Shown piece after piece: positions 36,428 to 46,012 of a stretch of DNA of 47,450 nt. The stretch's first letter is position 1. Each line of letters starts with the position of its first letter. Made by a program: the position numbers and the translations under genes. The notes under the pieces are model-generated. The model saw only the letters and a list, made by a program, of their open reading frames with translations. It ran no database searches and was not told the DNA's origin. Source of the stretch: a bacterium (GTDB lineage Bacteria; Myxococcota_A; UBA9160; UBA6930); NCBI GenBank assembly GCA_024226235.1, contig JAAELW010000465.1, positions 1-47,450 of the forward strand. The letters run 5' to 3'.

Positions 36428-37312
36428 CTAGCGCGGCCAGCAGATCTGGAAGCCCTCGTGGACGCCCTTCGGTGCGTATCCGAAATCCTCGGTCGCGTTC
36501 GTGTGGTCCAGATTCGCGTCCTGGACTACGCCGGCGATCATCTGCCAGCTGATCGGCGGCTTGGCCATCAGCTTGCCGAGCACCCAGGCTACGGCCTTGG
36601 CGGCCCAGACTGGAATCCTGACGAATGGACGGCTCTGGCCCTGGTGGGCAAGCATGAGCTTGGAGAGATCCCACATGCCGATCTCTTCACCGCCACTGAA
36701 GGCGTATGTCTTGCCGTGGGTCTTCTCATTGCCGGCGATGGCGATCAATCCATCCATGATGTCGTCGGTATGCACCGGATTCTTCTTGGCCTTGCCATCT
36801 CCGATGATCGGCACGATCGGCCAACTCTTCAGCTGGTCGAGGTAGCGCATGAACTCCTCACCCCCGTTCTCATCGTAGACGAGGGTCGGGCGGACGATCG
36901 TATGGGCCATCGCGGTCTGGGATGAAATCATCGCCTCGGTCTGGCGCTTCGAACGCGAGTAGGCCGTGGTATGCGGGTAGACGACCGAAGCCGAAGAGAT
37001 CAGCACGAAGTGCTTCACCCCGGCTTCCGTGGCGGCTTCGATCACATTGCGAGTGCCCTCCACGTTCACCCGCTGGAACCACGAGTCGTCCGGTGGCAGG
37101 ATCACCGCCGCCAGGTGGTAGACCGTCTCCACCTGGTCGAAGAGTCCCTTCAGGGTCGTCGGATCCGTGATATCGCCGTGGACCAGATCCACTTCCAGGC
37201 CGGGCAAGCTGGTGCCCGGTCGATCGAGCACACGGATTTCGAAGCCCTTTTCGATGAGGCCCTTGCAGAGCCTTCGGCCCACGACGCCCGCACCACCCGT
37301 GATCAGTATCAT
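36428..37312 (-). CDS. NAD-dependent sugar epimerase/dehydratase (extended SDR)
   Basis: The 294-residue protein has the Rossmann dinucleotide motif TGGAGVVGRRL near the N-terminus, HLAA at about residue 67, and the catalytic tyrosine and lysine in YSRSKRQTEA. It belongs to the extended short-chain dehydrogenase family that edits nucleotide sugars (epimerases, dehydratases, reductases). Which sugar it acts on is not evident. It lies between asnB (25 bases) and a GT-C gene (95 bases) in the glycan cluster, so a role in donor-sugar synthesis is likely. The start is ATG 37312. Confidence 0.9.
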   Translation of the reverse strand: MILITGGAGVVGRRLCKGLIEKGFEIRVLDRPGTSLPGLEVDLVHGDITDPTTLKGLFDQVETVYHLAAVILPPDDSWFQRVNVEGTRNVIEAATEAGVKHFVLISSASVVYPHTTAYSRSKRQTEAMISSQTAMAHTIVRPTLVYDENGGEEFMRYLDQLKSWPIVPIIGDGKAKKNPVHTDDIMDGLIAIAGNEKTHGKTYAFSGGEEIGMWDLSKLMLAHQGQSRPFVRIPVWAAKAVAWVLGKLMAKPPISWQMIAGVVQDANLDHTNATEDFGYAPKGVHEGFQICWPR

Positions 37313-37337
37313 TGTATCTCTCCCTCCAAAGGCTTCC

Positions 37338-39233
37338 TCACCACAATTTCTCGCGGTCCAGGAAGATCATCTGCCAGAGCTCCAGAATGACGAGGCTCAT
37401 CACCTGCTTCAGGTAGATGAACTCGCCGGTCTCCATCTTGTTCTTCAGCTGGGTCACGACCTTTGGGTCGAACAGACCCCGCTGCCTCACGCGCTCCTCG
37501 TCCAGGCACATCCGGATCAGATCCTGGATCGCGTGGCTCTTGTGAAAGTACTCGAGCGGGAAGTAAAACGGATTCTTGCTGCGTTGCACGTTTTCGCCTG
37601 GCAGGAACTTCTTCCCGAGCTGACGTTCCGCGAACTTGTCCGTCAGGCCCCGCAGCTTCATCCGCGCCGGCATGCGGAAGGCCAGCTCGATGATGCGGTG
37701 GTCGAGAAACGGGCAACGCAGCTCCAGGGAATGGGCCATGGTGTTCTTGTCCTGGCGCAGCAGCAGGTTGTCCTGAAGCCAGTCATCGAACTGGAGCTTG
37801 AGCAGGCGATCGAGGAAGGGGCCGCCTTCCGGATCGCTGCGCACCCAGTCTTCGGTCGCAGCATTGCGAAAGCCATCGGCATACAGACCGCGGCGCTCCT
37901 CCAGATCGAAGAGCGCCTTCAACGCGATGTAGTTGCCATTCAGGCTGCGGCGCTTGAAGTGCCGCAAGTAGTCGGCCGTCTTCTTGCGTCCCTGCTTGCC
38001 CAGGTGGGCCGGATACACGAACAGCTTGTCCAGCAGATCCACAGGAGCGTTGGCTACCGCAGGTGCGACGACGTGGCGGGTCAGGAAGCCGGGCACGACC
38101 TTGTGCGCCCACTCGGTCCAGCGGATGATCTTGTGGAACGAGTAGCCGGCAAAACTCTCGTCGGCACCTTCACCGGAAAGCACCACCTTCACCTCGCGAC
38201 GAGTCACTTCGGCCAGCAGGTAGTAGGCGAGGATCAGCACGTCGCCGATCGGCCGTTCCAGGTGCCAGATCGCCTTCGGAAGTCGCTCGAAATCCTCGGG
38301 CTTGGCGTGGATCTCGTGGTGGTCACAGCCCAACCGGGAGGCCAGGTTGCGAGCATCGGCCGTCTCGTCGATCGGCGAGTCGAAGCCGATCGAGAATGTC
38401 TTCACGCGATCGGTGTGACGCGCCATCGCGGCGACGACGAGGCTCGAATCGATTCCAGCACTCAGGTAGGCACCGAACGGGACGTCGCTCCTCATCGTGA
38501 GACGCACCGCATCCTCGAAGAGTTCCTCGAGCTCCTGCTGATCTTCGGCCTCGGAGCGGTAGGGCCCACCCGGGGTCTCGACGTCCCAGTAGCGACGGAT
38601 CGTCAGCTCGCCCTCGCGCCAGCGCATGAAGTGTCCGGCCGGAAGGACTCGGATGCCCTCGAAGAGGGTCTCGGGCTGAGGTACGTAGCGGAGCGTCAGG
38701 TAGGGATCGACGGCCTGGCGGTTCAACGCGCGCGGGACATCTTCGCTTTCGAGTAGCGATTTCGCTTCCGATGCGAAGAGCAGTCGCCCTCCCTTCTGCG
38801 TGTAGTAGAGGGGCTTCTGACCGGCACGATCCCGAGCGATGAAGAGCTCGCTGCGGCGTGTGTTCCAGAGGGCGAACGCGAACATGCCGTTCAGGTGCTC
38901 GAGGCTGTCGGCCCCCCACTGCTCGTAGGAGTGGACCAGGACCTCGGTATCACATTGGGTCTTGAAGTGGTGCCCCAGCTTCACGAGCTCGTCGCGCAGT
39001 TCGCGATAGTTGTAGATCTCGCCGTTGAAGCAGACGATCAGCGAGCCATCTTCGTTGGAGATGGGTTGCCCCCCACCCTCGAGATCGATGATCGAGAGCC
39101 GGCGCATGCCCATCGAGAAGCGGGGCTCCGTATGACTACCCTCGCCATCGGGCCCGCGGTGCACGATCACCTGCCCCATCCTGCGAAGCAGCGCATCGTC
39201 CTCGAAGCCGGCAAAACCGAATATTCCGCACAT
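37338..39233 (-). CDS. asnB: Glutamine-hydrolysing asparagine synthase-type amidotransferase
   Basis: The 631-residue protein starts MCGIFGFAG, so Cys2 is the glutaminase nucleophile after Met removal. The N-terminal Ntn domain keeps FNGEIYNYRELRDEL, and the synthetase domain keeps a PP-loop, LSAGIDSSLV. Glutamine-dependent transfer of ammonia to an aspartate or a sugar acid is expected. Within surface-polysaccharide loci, AsnB-type enzymes often modify sugars or PEP-CTERM-linked glycans, but this gene could also be the cell's asparagine synthetase. The ATG at 39233 is fixed by the need for Cys2; in-frame codons continue to 39290. It is 75 bases from the upstream GT-C gene. Confidence 0.93.
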   Translation of the reverse strand: MCGIFGFAGFEDDALLRRMGQVIVHRGPDGEGSHTEPRFSMGMRRLSIIDLEGGGQPISNEDGSLIVCFNGEIYNYRELRDELVKLGHHFKTQCDTEVLVHSYEQWGADSLEHLNGMFAFALWNTRRSELFIARDRAGQKPLYYTQKGGRLLFASEAKSLLESEDVPRALNRQAVDPYLTLRYVPQPETLFEGIRVLPAGHFMRWREGELTIRRYWDVETPGGPYRSEAEDQQELEELFEDAVRLTMRSDVPFGAYLSAGIDSSLVVAAMARHTDRVKTFSIGFDSPIDETADARNLASRLGCDHHEIHAKPEDFERLPKAIWHLERPIGDVLILAYYLLAEVTRREVKVVLSGEGADESFAGYSFHKIIRWTEWAHKVVPGFLTRHVVAPAVANAPVDLLDKLFVYPAHLGKQGRKKTADYLRHFKRRSLNGNYIALKALFDLEERRGLYADGFRNAATEDWVRSDPEGGPFLDRLLKLQFDDWLQDNLLLRQDKNTMAHSLELRCPFLDHRIIELAFRMPARMKLRGLTDKFAERQLGKKFLPGENVQRSKNPFYFPLEYFHKSHAIQDLIRMCLDEERVRQRGLFDPKVVTQLKNKMETGEFIYLKQVMSLVILELWQMIFLDREKLW

Positions 39234-39308
39234 CGTTGGCTGCCGTGGCTCCCGCACCGGTTCGGCGCAGGATAGGCCACGGTCGATCAACGTCGACCCA
39301 GCGAGCTC

Positions 39309-41240
39309 TCAGCGGCGCCCCTGGCCTGCTTCTGATTCCACCGGTTCGATGTACCGGAACAGCCTGTACGTGAACTGCGGTTCGATCCCCTGGAATCGGT
39401 CGATTTCCTGGTAGCGCTCGGGATCGAGCAGCAACGCGATTCCGTCCGGGCGCTTCTTCTCATTCTGGCCGGGATAGCCATAGTACAGGTACAACGGCTT
39501 GTGCTGATTCCCCGCCTCTCGCTCCAAGACTACGATCTCTTCCGCAGTGGCGACATGTTGGATCCATGGATCGTAGATGTGCGGCATTCCACCGCCCAGG
39601 CCATAGCCCGCCCGAATGATCCGGCTCGGCGACTCCCCGGCCTCCAATCGCAATCGCTCCGCGAGCTCCCGCATCGGTGAATACGGTCGCGTGAGCAGCA
39701 GCTGGGTCTGTGGCCACACAAGCCACTGGAAGCCTACGAGCAACAGCACGAGTCCGGCGGGCACCGCCACCCGACGCGCACGGTCACCGATCGCCGATGC
39801 AGCCAGCAGCAGCCCACCTTCGGCCGCGATCGCAACTAGAACCGCGAAGGTCGCTGCCCCGTAGATCACGAAGCGCGAATAGAAGTACATCTGGTTCGAC
39901 CACGAAACGAGCAGGATCAACCCGGGTGCCAACACCATGGCGACGAGTGGCCAGCGTTCGACCCCGGGTCGCACACACACACGCGCGAGCCCGATGACGA
40001 GGAGCAGCGGGAACCCCCAGAACACCAGCCACGGAAGCCAGGCGGCCGATTCCATCCACGCCTGGTACGACGGGAACGGATCATGGGCGATGCTCTCGGC
40101 TGCGGATCGGAACAGCACACCGAGTGTCAGCCAGACCCAGGAGCGGCGCAGCACGCCGAGGTTGACCGTATCCCCGGATTGCCAGACATCGCTCCAATCC
40201 ATGGCCTGGGAGATCAGCGGCGCGCAGAGTTCGACAAAGGCCATCGCGGCCAACACGTTCACGGCCACGAAACGAAGCACGAGCGTCGCCCGATCCCGCC
40301 GACTGACGGGAATCGACGCGATCCCGACCAGTGCAGCCAGACTGAACGTCACCGCAAGATAGACATGGGCCGGTTGGATCCACATCAACAGCGTCAGACT
40401 GGCCCCATACGCCAACCAGTGTCGGAAACGGCCACGTCGCAGGGCTTGCTGGAGCAGCAGCGCGGCCCCGATTGCCATAGCGACGCTCAGCGTATAGGCG
40501 CGGCCCTCAGTGCCATAGCGCATGTGCCATGGATGGATCGCCAGCAGCGCTGCAGCCGCCGGTGCCGCGCGTGGGAAGCCCAGCCAGCAGACGAAGACCC
40601 CGAGCAGGACCACGCTCGTCATCGAGGCCAGCAGTGCCGGAAAGCGGAAAGCGCGATCCGAGAACTGCCAGCTCTCGCGGCCTCCGATCCATCGTTCGAC
40701 GTCGACGGATGCACGCGCCATCAGGTTGTACGGAATGTGATTGGTCGGTTTTCCGTACCGCCACAGCACATGAGTCCACGACGGAGGCTCGTGCTCGACA
40801 CGATCCGGATCACCCTCGCTCGGAAGGGCGCGGCCGATGACCACCCGGTCGATCGACCAGCCTTCGTCCCACCAGAGGGACCGGCCAGCCAAAGGCCAAC
40901 GCAACGCACCGGCGAGCGCCGCGATGATCAAGAGCCCCAACCACAGCCGTCGGCCGATCGGGCGCCGCGGCGACACCGGGAGCGGAGCCTCCAGCGGTCG
41001 CCACCAGAGCCGGGCGGACACCGCCAGCACGAGACAGAGCAGACCGTTCAGCGCGGATCCCCAGAACATCGAGATCGCGACGATCTCGCGGAAGGGTCGC
41101 CCGGGGACGTCTGCGAATCCGGGGCCGCTCTCGAACTCCCAGGGCTTCGGCAGAGCGATCAGCAGCAGCGCAACGACAGCCGCAGCAGCCACTAGGGCCC
41201 GGCGAACGTTCGGCACGTTCACCGAAGGGAGCCTCATCAT
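39309..41240 (-). CDS. GT-C type integral membrane glycosyltransferase (PMT/ArnT-like)
   Basis: The 643-residue protein has about eleven hydrophobic segments and a soluble C-terminal region of about 150 residues. The first loop contains the acidic DEGWS motif (D125-E126) of GT-C enzymes using polyprenyl-phosphate sugars, as in ArnT and PMT proteins. It is a second member of this class in the cluster, unlike the 571-residue protein in sequence. The start is ATG 41240, with ATG 41237 as an alternative. It probably adds a sugar to a lipid-linked or exported acceptor on the outer face of the inner membrane. Confidence 0.8.
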   Translation of the reverse strand: MMRLPSVNVPNVRRALVAAAAVVALLLIALPKPWEFESGPGFADVPGRPFREIVAISMFWGSALNGLLCLVLAVSARLWWRPLEAPLPVSPRRPIGRRLWLGLLIIAALAGALRWPLAGRSLWWDEGWSIDRVVIGRALPSEGDPDRVEHEPPSWTHVLWRYGKPTNHIPYNLMARASVDVERWIGGRESWQFSDRAFRFPALLASMTSVVLLGVFVCWLGFPRAAPAAAALLAIHPWHMRYGTEGRAYTLSVAMAIGAALLLQQALRRGRFRHWLAYGASLTLLMWIQPAHVYLAVTFSLAALVGIASIPVSRRDRATLVLRFVAVNVLAAMAFVELCAPLISQAMDWSDVWQSGDTVNLGVLRRSWVWLTLGVLFRSAAESIAHDPFPSYQAWMESAAWLPWLVFWGFPLLLVIGLARVCVRPGVERWPLVAMVLAPGLILLVSWSNQMYFYSRFVIYGAATFAVLVAIAAEGGLLLAASAIGDRARRVAVPAGLVLLLVGFQWLVWPQTQLLLTRPYSPMRELAERLRLEAGESPSRIIRAGYGLGGGMPHIYDPWIQHVATAEEIVVLEREAGNQHKPLYLYYGYPGQNEKKRPDGIALLLDPERYQEIDRFQGIEPQFTYRLFRYIEPVESEAGQGRR

Positions 41241-41282
41241 GAGCCTGCCTGCGGGCCACCTGCCGGAAACACCGTCATGGGA

Positions 41283-43040
41283 TCAAGCCAGCGGGCCGCC
41301 TGGGGCGAGGGAATCCTGCGGACCGTGGGCGGACTCGTACGCCTCGAGATCTCCACCCGCCCGGAAGAACTCGAAGACCCGGCGATCGACATCTTCCAGC
41401 GTTCCGATCTGCCCGTCGCGAGCCTGGTGCCTGCGCTCGATCGCCCAGGCCAGGATCCGGCCCAGGCCGATCTTCATCGGGAATTTCACCGCCTGGGGCA
41501 TGTAGCTCTTCAGGTTGTAGAGCTGTTCGAGGGTAGTCTCGACCGTCCCGTCCTTCTCGGGCCGGCCCAGCGCGCGACGTGCCAACGTCCGCAGGACCGA
41601 GAAGAGCGCCTTGGACAAGCCCACACGCCGCTCGCCATCCGCATCGCCACCGGAAAGCTGTGCGGCTTCGGGCAGGAAAGCCCGCGCTGCCCCATCCGGA
41701 TCCGTCTCGAAATCGGCGTTGGCGCTGAGCCTGCCCTCGAGCCGCCGCGCCCAGACCAACCGCTCGAGCAATTCCGCGATCGAGAATTCGGTGGGATGGC
41801 GGATGTTCTGGGCCAGCAATGTGCAATCGACCAGCGCCGAGTAGTCGTCGGGAAGCCAGTTGTGGACCTTCCACTCCGGATCGGACCGGGTCGTGGTCAC
41901 GACCTTCTCGTAGATCGCCAGGTGTTGGTCGACCTGGCTCTTCAGGTCGAAATTGGATTCGACGAAGTCGCGAGCCTGGCGTCCGAAACGCAGGCGTCGC
42001 TCCCGATCGAGCAGCGCCCGCATCGCCTCGGTCAACGGACCGACCGCACGCTCGGGTACGAGCAGCCCGGTCTCTCCATCGCGCACGGCCTCACCAATGC
42101 CGCCGTGGTTCGTGCCGATCACCGGCAGACCCATCGCCTGGGCTTCGACGACGACATTGGGGATGCCCTCGACATCTCCGCTCTCGGGGGTGACCGAGCA
42201 ATGCACGAGGAAGTCCGCATCGCGCATGTGCTGGCGCACACCGTGATGGTCGGTGGAGCCGACGAGGTCGACTTCGGCCTGGACCCCCAGCCGCCGGCGA
42301 AGCCTCCGGATTTCGTGGTACGCCTCGCCCTCGCCTACCACCGTCAGATGGAGCTTCTGCCCGCCGGCTGCCAGGGCCTCGAGAGCCTCGAGCGCATAGC
42401 GATGGCCCTTCTTCTCGACGATCCGTCCGACCATCAGCGCCCGGACCGGCCCGTCATCCGAACGCGCTCTGCGATCGACGAAGTCGAAGCGCGAGAGATC
42501 CGTACCGCGGTAGACCACATGGATGCGCTCCGGATCGGCGCCGGCATCGATCAGCTTGCTGCGCAGATCCTTCGAGACACAGATGATCGCGTCCGTCCCC
42601 TCGAGCATCGCGGCGTAGAGGCGGTCGAAATCCGGGAGCCGCATCTGCAGACCCACGTCCCGCCCGCCGAAAGTGACGACCAGCGGAATCCGCATCATCT
42701 GCTTCATCAGCAACAAACGAAGGCCGGACCAGCCGAAGTGGGCATGCATCACGTCGGGACGCCAGGTGCGACGCAGATAGCTGGCCGCCAGCACACCGAG
42801 CCTGGGCTTCACCAGATAGCGGGTCGGTAGACGCTCGACGTTCGGCACCGGAAAGCGGTTCAGGTTCTCGGTGCGGTTGCAGAGGACCACGTTGTTCACG
42901 TGCTCGCCCAGCCCTGAGATCAGCGAGTGGAGAAACGGCTGGCTCCACGAAAGATAGGCCGCGAACTTCGCCTGGAGCACTGTGAGCTGGGGCTCGCCCG
43001 ACGCGCGGGTGACCAGCTCCGAACCCAGACCAGCGCTCAC
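41283..43040 (-). CDS. GT4-type glycosyltransferase with C-terminal extension
   Basis: The 585-residue protein has a GT-B fold of family 4 type: an N-terminal domain with VMHAHFGWSGLR, and a donor-binding domain with VGRIVEKKGHRYALEA and the E-x7-E motif EGIPNVVVE. It would transfer a sugar from a nucleotide donor in the cytoplasm. After about residue 395 it carries an extra 190 residues with no recognised domain (including DCTLLAQNIRHPTEFSI and LEQLYNLKSYMP). That is unusual for GT4 enzymes. The start is GTG 43040 behind GGGAGG. It follows the previous glycosyltransferase gene by 62 bases. Confidence 0.88.
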   Translation of the reverse strand: MSAGLGSELVTRASGEPQLTVLQAKFAAYLSWSQPFLHSLISGLGEHVNNVVLCNRTENLNRFPVPNVERLPTRYLVKPRLGVLAASYLRRTWRPDVMHAHFGWSGLRLLLMKQMMRIPLVVTFGGRDVGLQMRLPDFDRLYAAMLEGTDAIICVSKDLRSKLIDAGADPERIHVVYRGTDLSRFDFVDRRARSDDGPVRALMVGRIVEKKGHRYALEALEALAAGGQKLHLTVVGEGEAYHEIRRLRRRLGVQAEVDLVGSTDHHGVRQHMRDADFLVHCSVTPESGDVEGIPNVVVEAQAMGLPVIGTNHGGIGEAVRDGETGLLVPERAVGPLTEAMRALLDRERRLRFGRQARDFVESNFDLKSQVDQHLAIYEKVVTTTRSDPEWKVHNWLPDDYSALVDCTLLAQNIRHPTEFSIAELLERLVWARRLEGRLSANADFETDPDGAARAFLPEAAQLSGGDADGERRVGLSKALFSVLRTLARRALGRPEKDGTVETTLEQLYNLKSYMPQAVKFPMKIGLGRILAWAIERRHQARDGQIGTLEDVDRRVFEFFRAGGDLEAYESAHGPQDSLAPGGPLA

Positions 43041-43102
43041 GTCCGCCCTCCCCTCTCGGGGGGAAAGGGTAACGAACCGAAATCACTTGGAACATCGCGG
43101 GC

Positions 43103-44290
43103 CTAGATCCCGCCGAGCCACTCCGCCAGGGTCTCGATCCGGGCCTCCCAGCCGTGATCCTGCGCACCGCGGCTACGAGCGACCCGAGCCGTCCGGGGCT
43201 CCTCTACGGCTTCGGCGACCGCCTCGGAATAGGCCGCGGGAGTACTCGCGGTGCGCACGCCTTCCCGTTCGAGGCCTTCGAGGTTCGGCAACGCCCGGGC
43301 GACCACGGGCAGTCCGGCGGAAAGATACTCCCAGAGCTTCAGCGGCAGGCTCGCCCGGGTGTGGGCCGAATCGAGAAACGGGATCAGGGCCACATCGCAG
43401 TGCTGCATCCATGCCGGCAATTCTGCGTGCGGCTTCGGACCGACCGCACGCACACGGGGATCCGCGAGCAGGGACGTGAGTGCAGGAGGCATCGTGCCCA
43501 CATCCCCCAACCCGGCCGCGCCGACCAACACGAGTGCGGCACCGGGCGCGGCATCGAGGGCTGCCCTGAGGAGTGCGGGATCGATCCGGTAGGCCGCCAG
43601 GTTGCCCACGTAGAGGAGCCGCGGATGCGGCAGATCGGCCAGCTCGTCCGGCTCGGGCAGTGCTGAACCCACGGCCCGCGAGAAGAGCGAAGTATCGGCC
43701 ACATTGGCAGCCAGCCGGACGTCGGCTCGCTGCCCGCCCAGCCGCTCGGCCAACACCGGGCTCGTGGCGACCACCAGCTCTGCTCGCTCGAGCAGTCCGG
43801 CTTCGAGTTCCGCGATCCGTTCCGGATCGACCCCCGGGTTCCCGGCGTAGTCATCGACGCAGTGATATACGAGCCCGCGATGCGGAATCCGATCTGCAAG
43901 CAGAAGCCCGGTCGGGACAAAGGACCACAGGATCGGGCGGTCCATCCCCAGCCGGCGCATCGCTCCAGCAACCTGGGCCCCGAGCGCCCACCCCGAGACC
44001 CGCCGCAGCCACTGGGCATTGGCGCCCGGAAGCGCCAGCGGGCCCAGCACGAAGAGGCCCGGAGCAACCTCCCGCGGGCCACCACCAAGCTTGCGAAGAC
44101 GTGCCGCGATACGTTGCAGATCATGGGACGAGGAGACCGACGGGCCCCTCAAACCGCTCGACTCCACGAACAGCACGCGGTGGCCGCGGGCCGCGAAGCG
44201 CCGGGCGATCTGGTGGACATTGACCGGCGCAGGCGTGTCCCACACTGCGCTGGCGACCAGCACGAGCGGGATTCCGGGATCCAGACTCAC
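43103..44290 (-). CDS. Glycosyltransferase, GT-B fold (TuaH-like)
   Basis: The 395-residue protein has a GT-B layout. The N-terminal domain has VNVHQIARRFAARGHRVLFVE, and the second half has LYVGNLAAYRIDPALL and SLPLKLWEYLSAGLPVVA. YHCVDDYAGNP in the middle is reminiscent of TuaH-like family members. The GTG start at 44290 overlaps the ABC ATPase stop as GTGA; an open frame runs further upstream to 44407 but is antisense-like arginine-rich sequence. It should act in the cytoplasm on the same glycan as the neighbouring enzymes. Confidence 0.86.
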   Translation of the reverse strand: MSLDPGIPLVLVASAVWDTPAPVNVHQIARRFAARGHRVLFVESSGLRGPSVSSSHDLQRIAARLRKLGGGPREVAPGLFVLGPLALPGANAQWLRRVSGWALGAQVAGAMRRLGMDRPILWSFVPTGLLLADRIPHRGLVYHCVDDYAGNPGVDPERIAELEAGLLERAELVVATSPVLAERLGGQRADVRLAANVADTSLFSRAVGSALPEPDELADLPHPRLLYVGNLAAYRIDPALLRAALDAAPGAALVLVGAAGLGDVGTMPPALTSLLADPRVRAVGPKPHAELPAWMQHCDVALIPFLDSAHTRASLPLKLWEYLSAGLPVVARALPNLEGLEREGVRTASTPAAYSEAVAEAVEEPRTARVARSRGAQDHGWEARIETLAEWLGGI

Positions 44291-45051
44291 GCGCCTGCGT
44301 CCGCGGCGTCCACCTCTTCGCTGGCCGCCACGTATGCGGCCAATACCTCGTCGGCCTTGCCGAAGCCGTGGAGCTGACCTTGCTCCAGCCACAGACAGTG
44401 CGTGCATAGATCCCGCAGGAACTGGACCTGGTGCGAGACGAGCACGATCACGCGGCTGCGATCCATCATGCCCTGGAGACGCTTGCGGCTCTTCTTCTGG
44501 AAGGCGTGGTCGCCGACGGAAAGCACTTCGTCGAGGATCAGGATCTCGGGGTCGAGGGCGGCCGCCACGCTGAAGCCAAGGCGCGATTTCATTCCCGATG
44601 AATAGAAGCGAATCGGCTGGTCGATGAACTCACCGAGTTCCGAGAACTCGATGATCTCGTCCATCTTGGCCTCGATCCCCCGACGCGAAAGCCCCAGGAA
44701 GGCTGCATTCAGGTAGATGTTCTCACGCCCGGAGAGATCGCGGTTGAATCCGGCCCCGAGCGAGAGCAGCGTCGAAACCTCCCCGCGCACCTTCACCTTC
44801 CCCTCGTCGGGTGTGAGGATCTTGGACAGAGCGAGACACAGGGTGCTCTTGCCGGCGCCGTTGGAACCGATGATGCCGAGAATCTGACCCTCGTGGCATT
44901 GGAAGCTCACACCCCGCAACGCCCACAACAGGGGCGCCTCCCGGCGCAGTCCACCGCCGACCAGCAGGCTCTTGATACCGACCCGCCGGCGCTGTTGAAG
45001 CCGATAGAAGATGCCCAGGTCCTGGACATCGATGACGACGGGATTACTCAC
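44287..45051 (-). CDS. Polysaccharide ABC transporter ATP-binding protein (Wzt/TagH-like)
   Basis: The 254-residue ATPase has Walker A GSNGAGKST (62-70), the signature YSSGMKSRLGFSVA and Walker B PEILILDEVLSVGD, all typical of Wzt/RfbB/TagH glycan-export ATPases. It lacks the C-terminal carbohydrate-binding domain of Wzt, so chain-length recognition by that domain is absent. The GTG at 45051 overlaps the permease stop as GTGA, so the two parts of the exporter are translated together. The glycan made by the downstream enzymes is the probable cargo. Confidence 0.94.
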   Translation of the reverse strand: MSNPVVIDVQDLGIFYRLQQRRRVGIKSLLVGGGLRREAPLLWALRGVSFQCHEGQILGIIGSNGAGKSTLCLALSKILTPDEGKVKVRGEVSTLLSLGAGFNRDLSGRENIYLNAAFLGLSRRGIEAKMDEIIEFSELGEFIDQPIRFYSSGMKSRLGFSVAAALDPEILILDEVLSVGDHAFQKKSRKRLQGMMDRSRVIVLVSHQVQFLRDLCTHCLWLEQGQLHGFGKADEVLAAYVAASEEVDAADAGA

Positions 45052-45872
45052 AGGAACTTGATGACCCGACGATCGAAATACTGATAGAGACGCCAGCCAC
45101 CGAACAACAAGATCACGGCTTCCGTGACGAGCAGCGCCCACAGTTCAGGCTCGAGCATGCGGCCGTAGAAGAGCGCCTCCCGGTAGCCGGTGAACAGGAT
45201 CGCAAAGGGGTTCAGCATGTAGATGGTCGGGATCCACTCGGAGAAGGGAAATCCGCCCAGCGACCCCGAGGCGAAGCGATCCTTCACCATGTCCACTCCG
45301 TAGAGGCAGGGTGAGAGGTAGAAGCCGATGCGGGTCAGGTGGCCCAGGAAACCGGTGAGATCCCGGATCAGGGCTCCGAAACAGGCGACGCCCAGACTGA
45401 AGCCACCCACCACCACCAGTTGCAGGAGCATCAGTGCAGGCAGCTGCACGAGCGAGATGCCCAGCGGTCGGTCGAACGCGATCGCGGTGCCGAACAACAC
45501 GACGCTGCCGAACAGGAAGTTCGAGAAGCCGGCCAGGACGATCGTCAATGGCAGCACGATGGTCGGGAACGGGATCGACTTGATCAGCGCGTCACGGCTC
45601 CGAAGCACTTTGGCCGACGCGATGACCGAGCTGGTGAAGTGCTTCCAGGGCAGCATCGCGCACAGGATGAACACGGGGTACGGCGTGTACTGCTCGCCCC
45701 TTCCGAACAGGCCGACCACCACGCCCCAGTAGATGAGCATCATGATCAGCGGGTCGACGAGCCAGAAGAGCCAGCCGAGGCGGGTCTCCTGACTCTGGCT
45801 GCGCAGCTCGGCGAGTGTCAGCTCCCGCAGCAGGTCACGGCGGGCGACCAGGTTCGACCAGTTCGAGATCAT
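45048..45872 (-). CDS. Polysaccharide ABC transporter permease (Wzm/TagG-like)
   Basis: The 274-residue ABC-2 type permease has six predicted membrane segments. A conserved opening, RRDLLRELTLAELRSQSQETRLGWLFWLVDPL, precedes the first. TIYMLNPFAILFTGYREALFYG near the end is typical of glycan exporters. With the adjacent ATPase it should move a lipid-linked polysaccharide across the inner membrane. The start is ATG 45872; the frame is open to 46025 but the extra residues are low-quality. It begins the leftward glycan cluster and diverges from a glycosyltransferase 140 bases away. Confidence 0.92.
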   Translation of the reverse strand: MISNWSNLVARRDLLRELTLAELRSQSQETRLGWLFWLVDPLIMMLIYWGVVVGLFGRGEQYTPYPVFILCAMLPWKHFTSSVIASAKVLRSRDALIKSIPFPTIVLPLTIVLAGFSNFLFGSVVLFGTAIAFDRPLGISLVQLPALMLLQLVVVGGFSLGVACFGALIRDLTGFLGHLTRIGFYLSPCLYGVDMVKDRFASGSLGGFPFSEWIPTIYMLNPFAILFTGYREALFYGRMLEPELWALLVTEAVILLFGGWRLYQYFDRRVIKFL

Positions 45873-46012
45873 CCGGCGGGACGGTCGCGACTTCCCCTCC
45901 GGGGTGCAAGCCGGAGCCCAAAACCCGCTGGAGAGGCGTCTGCCGGCTCCTGGATCGGCTTCGGAAACGCCGCAGGTAGGTATCGGCCCGGCGAGCGCTA
46001 GGGTTGGCGGCG

